From positions 1-15,695 of the forward strand of contig DBDQ01000041.1 in NCBI GenBank assembly GCA_002293665.1: a stretch of DNA of 15,695 nt, written 5' to 3'. This DNA is from Alistipes sp. UBA928 (GTDB taxonomy: Bacteria > Bacteroidota > Bacteroidia > Bacteroidales > Rikenellaceae). The stretch's first letter is position 1, and each line of letters opens with the position of its first letter. Shown in pieces: positions 13,565 to 15,695 of this stretch. A program made the translations under genes and the position numbers. The notes below the pieces were generated by a model that made no database searches, had not been told where the DNA came from, and worked only from the letters and a program-made list of their open reading frames with translations.

Positions 13565-14781
13565 TGATGACAGACGATCTCGACATACTCTTGAGCGACA
13601 GGTTCCGTCGCTCGGTGGCGGCCAATCTCCGGCGCGACCCGATACGGATTGCGCTCGACCGGAACCTGCCCCATGCCGCCCTCGTGGCATCGCAGGTGAA
13701 GTATCTCCGGCGCGCCGAAAGTAAGTTGCCGTCGTGGTACGCGGCGCACTGCGTAATCCCGCCGCTGGCTTTCGAGCAGGCGTCGAGCGAGGCCACGGCT
13801 GCGCGCAAGGAGTATTCGGGCGAGCTGGCGATCGACCTGACCTGCGGTTTGGGGGTGGACGCTTTCTGGCTGTCGAAACGTTTCGGTCGGGTAATCGCCC
13901 TTGAGCGCGACGCGGCCCTTGCGGCCATTGCGCGAGAGAATTTCCTGCGGCTCGGAGCCACGAACATCGAGGTCGTCGATACCTCCGCCGAGGAGTTTCT
14001 GTCGCTTGGCAATCTTCGTGCTGACCTCGTCTATGCTGATCCCGACCGCCGCGATCCCGGAGGCAAAAAGATGGTGCGGTTGGAGGATTGCTCGCCCGAC
14101 ATTCTCGCACTGCTGCCAGACATCGAGAAGATCGCGCCGCGTCTGGTGGTGAAACTCTCGCCGTTGTTCGACGTCGACGAGGTGTTCCGCATCTTCGGCC
14201 CCGCAGCGAGTGCCGAAGTAGTTTCGCTCGACGGCGAATGCAAGGAAGTGATCGCCGACGTGCGCCTCGGCCCGCCTCCCGCCGCCGCATCAGAATCCAA
14301 GCCGATGATCCGTGCTGTGGCAATCGGTTTGGGCGAAGCTGAATACGCTCTCGACATTGTCGCGAACGAACCGAACGAGCCGAACTGCGAGGAAATATCC
14401 ACCTTTTATCGCTGGCTCGTCGTCCCCGACGTGGCACTCCAAAAAGCGCGTCTCGCCCGACGCCGGCTCACCGAACGAGGCATCCGCATCGACTCCGACA
14501 ACGGCTACGGTTTCGCGACCGAAAAGCCCGAAGGCATCATGGGCAAAGTGCTCGAGATCGAGACAATGGAGCCCTTCGACCCGAAAGAGCTCAAGCGCCG
14601 CCTGCGCACCAGCGGCATAAAAAACATCGACATTCTGAAGCGCGATTTTCCCCTCTCCGCCGCCGACATCGCCCGCCAATTAGGCATCCGCGAGGGAGGC
14701 ACCACCCGCATAGCCTTTACCCGCGCGGCGAACAAACTGTGGCAGATCACCCTGAAAAGCCCCGCAGAGGCGGGATCATAG
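13561..14781 (+). CDS. Class I SAM-dependent methyltransferase with THUMP-like C-terminus (PG_1098-like)
   Basis: The 406-residue protein carries a class I methyltransferase core: motif I DLTCGLG (92-98), acidic E115 at the end of strand 2 and motif IV DPDRR (160-164) in the position of the DPPY/NPPY motif of nucleic-acid methylases. An N-terminal helical segment (1-85) precedes the core; the C-terminal 180 residues contain the FYRWLVVPDVALQKARLA segment and end in the KNIDILKRDFPLSAADIARQLGIREGGTTRIAFTR block, which I associate from memory with the THUMP-like and PG_1098 ferredoxin-like domains of Porphyromonas proteins. An RNA substrate is likely; the target is unknown. Three consecutive ATGs (13561, 13564, 13567) are possible starts; the first overlaps the comEC stop and suggests translational coupling. 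Confidence 0.88.
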   Translation: MMMTDDLDILLSDRFRRSVAANLRRDPIRIALDRNLPHAALVASQVKYLRRAESKLPSWYAAHCVIPPLAFEQASSEATAARKEYSGELAIDLTCGLGVDAFWLSKRFGRVIALERDAALAAIARENFLRLGATNIEVVDTSAEEFLSLGNLRADLVYADPDRRDPGGKKMVRLEDCSPDILALLPDIEKIAPRLVVKLSPLFDVDEVFRIFGPAASAEVVSLDGECKEVIADVRLGPPPAAASESKPMIRAVAIGLGEAEYALDIVANEPNEPNCEEISTFYRWLVVPDVALQKARLARRRLTERGIRIDSDNGYGFATEKPEGIMGKVLEIETMEPFDPKELKRRLRTSGIKNIDILKRDFPLSAADIARQLGIREGGTTRIAFTRAANKLWQITLKSPAEAGS

Positions 14782-14802
14782 CCGAAATGGGTATAAATAC
14801 CC

Positions 14803-14833
14803 TTGTGTTATTTGAATAACAGTAATATCTTTG
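14803..14833 (+). promoter_or_regulatory. Promoter of the DUF6463-type gene, with dyads
   Basis: TTG at 14803-14805, a 20-nt spacer and TATCTTTG at 14826-14833 give the best -33/-7 pair in the window. The start would be near 14840 and the leader about 25 nt. The spacer holds a perfect dyad GTTATT-TG-AATAAC (14807-14820), and just upstream is another, GGGTAT-AA-ATACCC (14789-14802). Both are placed where a repressor or activator could act. Confidence 0.7.
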
Positions 14834-14864
14834 CCGCATAGAAACCCCTTCAAAATTCACAACC

Positions 14865-15224
14865 ATGAAAAATCTTTGGAAGTACAGCGGCACCTATTTG
14901 ACCATAACGGGCGCGATCCACACGGCTTTCGCGCTGTTCGTGTTCGGCGACATCTATTGGTCGATGCTGAAAAAAGGGCTTGTAAACACGGGAGAGGAAG
15001 GCCCGGAGTTCTGGTTCCTGCTGCTGGGGCCGGTGCTGCTAATGTTCGGGCCGCTGTTGCAACACTATCTGCGCGCAACGCAGAAACCTGCGCCGATGTG
15101 GTTCGGTATCTGGCTATTCGTTTTCGCGGCGGTAGGCTGCATGGTTTTTCCCGCGTCGGGATTCTGGCTGTTCGTTCCGCAGGCGATCATCGTGATCGTC
15201 GCGAACTACCGTCTGAAACGGTAG
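14865..15224 (+). CDS. Small four-helix membrane protein, DUF6463 family
   Basis: The 119-residue protein has four hydrophobic segments (about 10-29, 47-62, 79-95, 98-115). It matches my memory of the DUF6463 family: GAIHTAFALFVFG in the first helix, FWFLLLGPVLLMFGPLLQHYL in the second, and MVFPASGFWLFVPQAIIVI in the last part. Function is unknown; members are small inner-membrane proteins. It has its own promoter and so is a separate unit from comEC and the methyltransferase. Its last 19 nt overlap the 3' end of the convergent methyltransferase gene. Confidence 0.85.
   Translation: MKNLWKYSGTYLTITGAIHTAFALFVFGDIYWSMLKKGLVNTGEEGPEFWFLLLGPVLLMFGPLLQHYLRATQKPAPMWFGIWLFVFAAVGCMVFPASGFWLFVPQAIIVIVANYRLKR
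15206..15224. repeat. 19-nt palindrome spanning both stop codons of convergent genes
   Basis: CTACCGTCTGAAACGGTAG has perfect 7-bp arms (15206-15212 and 15218-15224). Its left edge is the TAG of the minus-strand methyltransferase and its right edge the TAG of the + strand membrane protein, so the inverted repeat is exactly the overlap of the two genes and encodes both C-termini (YRLKR and YRFRR). It may act as a transcription or processing stem at both 3' ends; a long U tract is absent. Confidence 0.75.
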
Positions 15225-15695
15225 AACACCCCCAGAGGAAGTTGTTTTCCGCCGCGGTCGGTGAAAGTGAGTTCGCCCAGCTCTTCGTGGGGCGGGATGC
15301 CTAACCGGACATGCACGGCGGTGCGCGCCACGATCGCCGACAGCCCCATCGAGTAGAGGTTGAGCACGAGAAATCCGCGTGGTCGCAGCAACTGCGCGCA
15401 CAGCGACAGCATCTCGTCGAGCCCCTCGGCCAGCACCCACTTCTCGCCGTCGGGCCCGCGTCCATAGGCGGGCGGGTCGAGCACTATTCCGTCGTAGAGA
15501 TTTCCGCGACGCACCTCGCGACGAGCGAACTTCAGCGCGTCGTCGACTATCCAGCGTACCGATCCTTGGCCCGGTGCATCCTCAAGCCCGCTCAGCACGG
15601 CATTGTCGCGCGCCCACGAAACCGTTTGCTTCACGGAATCGACGTGGGTCACCTCGGCCCCGGCACTGCGCGCGGCAAGCGTCGCCCCGCCGGTG
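15206..15695 (-). CDS. Class I SAM-dependent methyltransferase, 3' part (RlmI/PF10672-like), cut by window edge
   Basis: The frame runs open to the right edge, so the 5' part is missing; about 162 residues are visible. They start at TGGATLAARSAGAEVTHVD, the SAM-binding glycine motif and the acidic end of strand 2, continue with SVKQTVSWARDNAVLSGL and a WIVDDALKF motif, and contain the catalytic DPPAYGRGP motif, which marks N- or C-methyltransferases of the RlmI-like group. LNLYSMGLSA and a C-terminal KQLPLGVFYRF follow. A GTG at 15652 is internal and not a start. The likely substrate is rRNA, but this family has several specificities, so no symbol is given. It converges on the DUF6463-type gene, with a 19-nt overlap. 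Confidence 0.9.
   Translation of the reverse strand, partial: TGGATLAARSAGAEVTHVDSVKQTVSWARDNAVLSGLEDAPGQGSVRWIVDDALKFARREVRRGNLYDGIVLDPPAYGRGPDGEKWVLAEGLDEMLSLCAQLLRPRGFLVLNLYSMGLSAIVARTAVHVRLGIPPHEELGELTFTDRGGKQLPLGVFYRFRR

Noticed and set aside
14761..14774. CCCGC/GCGGG hairpin at the end of the methyltransferase gene as terminator
   Set aside because: It lies inside the coding sequence and is not followed by a U tract.

Overview
The window looks like a chromosomal segment of a GC-rich member of the Bacteroidales, most likely Alistipes or a close relative (genus is inference). The reasons are the Bacteroidetes-type -7 boxes (TAnnTTTG) upstream of several genes, the lack of Shine-Dalgarno sequences, a very large lipoprotein with a coiled-coil N-terminus of a type common in this order, and families typical of Bacteroidales (a ComEC without a nuclease domain, a PG_1098-like methyltransferase, GcvH beside Mdh). 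No mobile element, CRISPR array, rRNA or tRNA gene was seen.

Layout. Left part (1-5442): clpB on the + strand, preceded by a near-consensus sigma-54-type -24/-12 element and a dyad. It converges on a minus-strand group reading glycosyltransferase 9, gcvH, mdh, with a strong bidirectional hairpin terminator between clpB and mdh. Middle (5552-10123): one minus-strand gene for a 1316-residue lipoprotein, closed by a perfect intrinsic terminator. The only good promoter box for it lies about 400 nt upstream, giving a long purine-rich leader. Right part (10124-15224), all +: glucosaminidase, an unrecognised 231-residue protein and folB form a tight run. A 170-nt gap follows that has its own promoter box and a remarkable set of nested and mutually exclusive RNA stems. 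Then come comEC, a methyltransferase coupled to it by an ATGA overlap, and a small DUF6463-type membrane protein with its own promoter. The window ends with the 3' part of a minus-strand SAM methyltransferase, whose stop codon overlaps the membrane-protein gene inside a 19-nt palindrome.

How the genes work together. Most are housekeeping: protein disaggregation (ClpB), the TCA/malate step (Mdh), glycine cleavage (GcvH), cell-surface glycan assembly (GT9), wall hydrolysis (glucosaminidase), folate synthesis (FolB), DNA uptake or transport (ComEC) and RNA methylation (two putative methyltransferases). The large lipoprotein shows strong codon bias and is probably made in quantity.

The best candidate for something undescribed is the RNA element at 11871-12003 between folB and comEC. 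It has a 12-bp outer stem, a 20-bp inner stem that is continuous only as + strand RNA (three G-U pairs), an apical loop able to pair with a downstream GC-rich strand followed by a U tract, two alternative hairpins, and two tiny ORFs. The sigma-54-like promoter of clpB and the long leader of the lipoprotein are the next most interesting signals.
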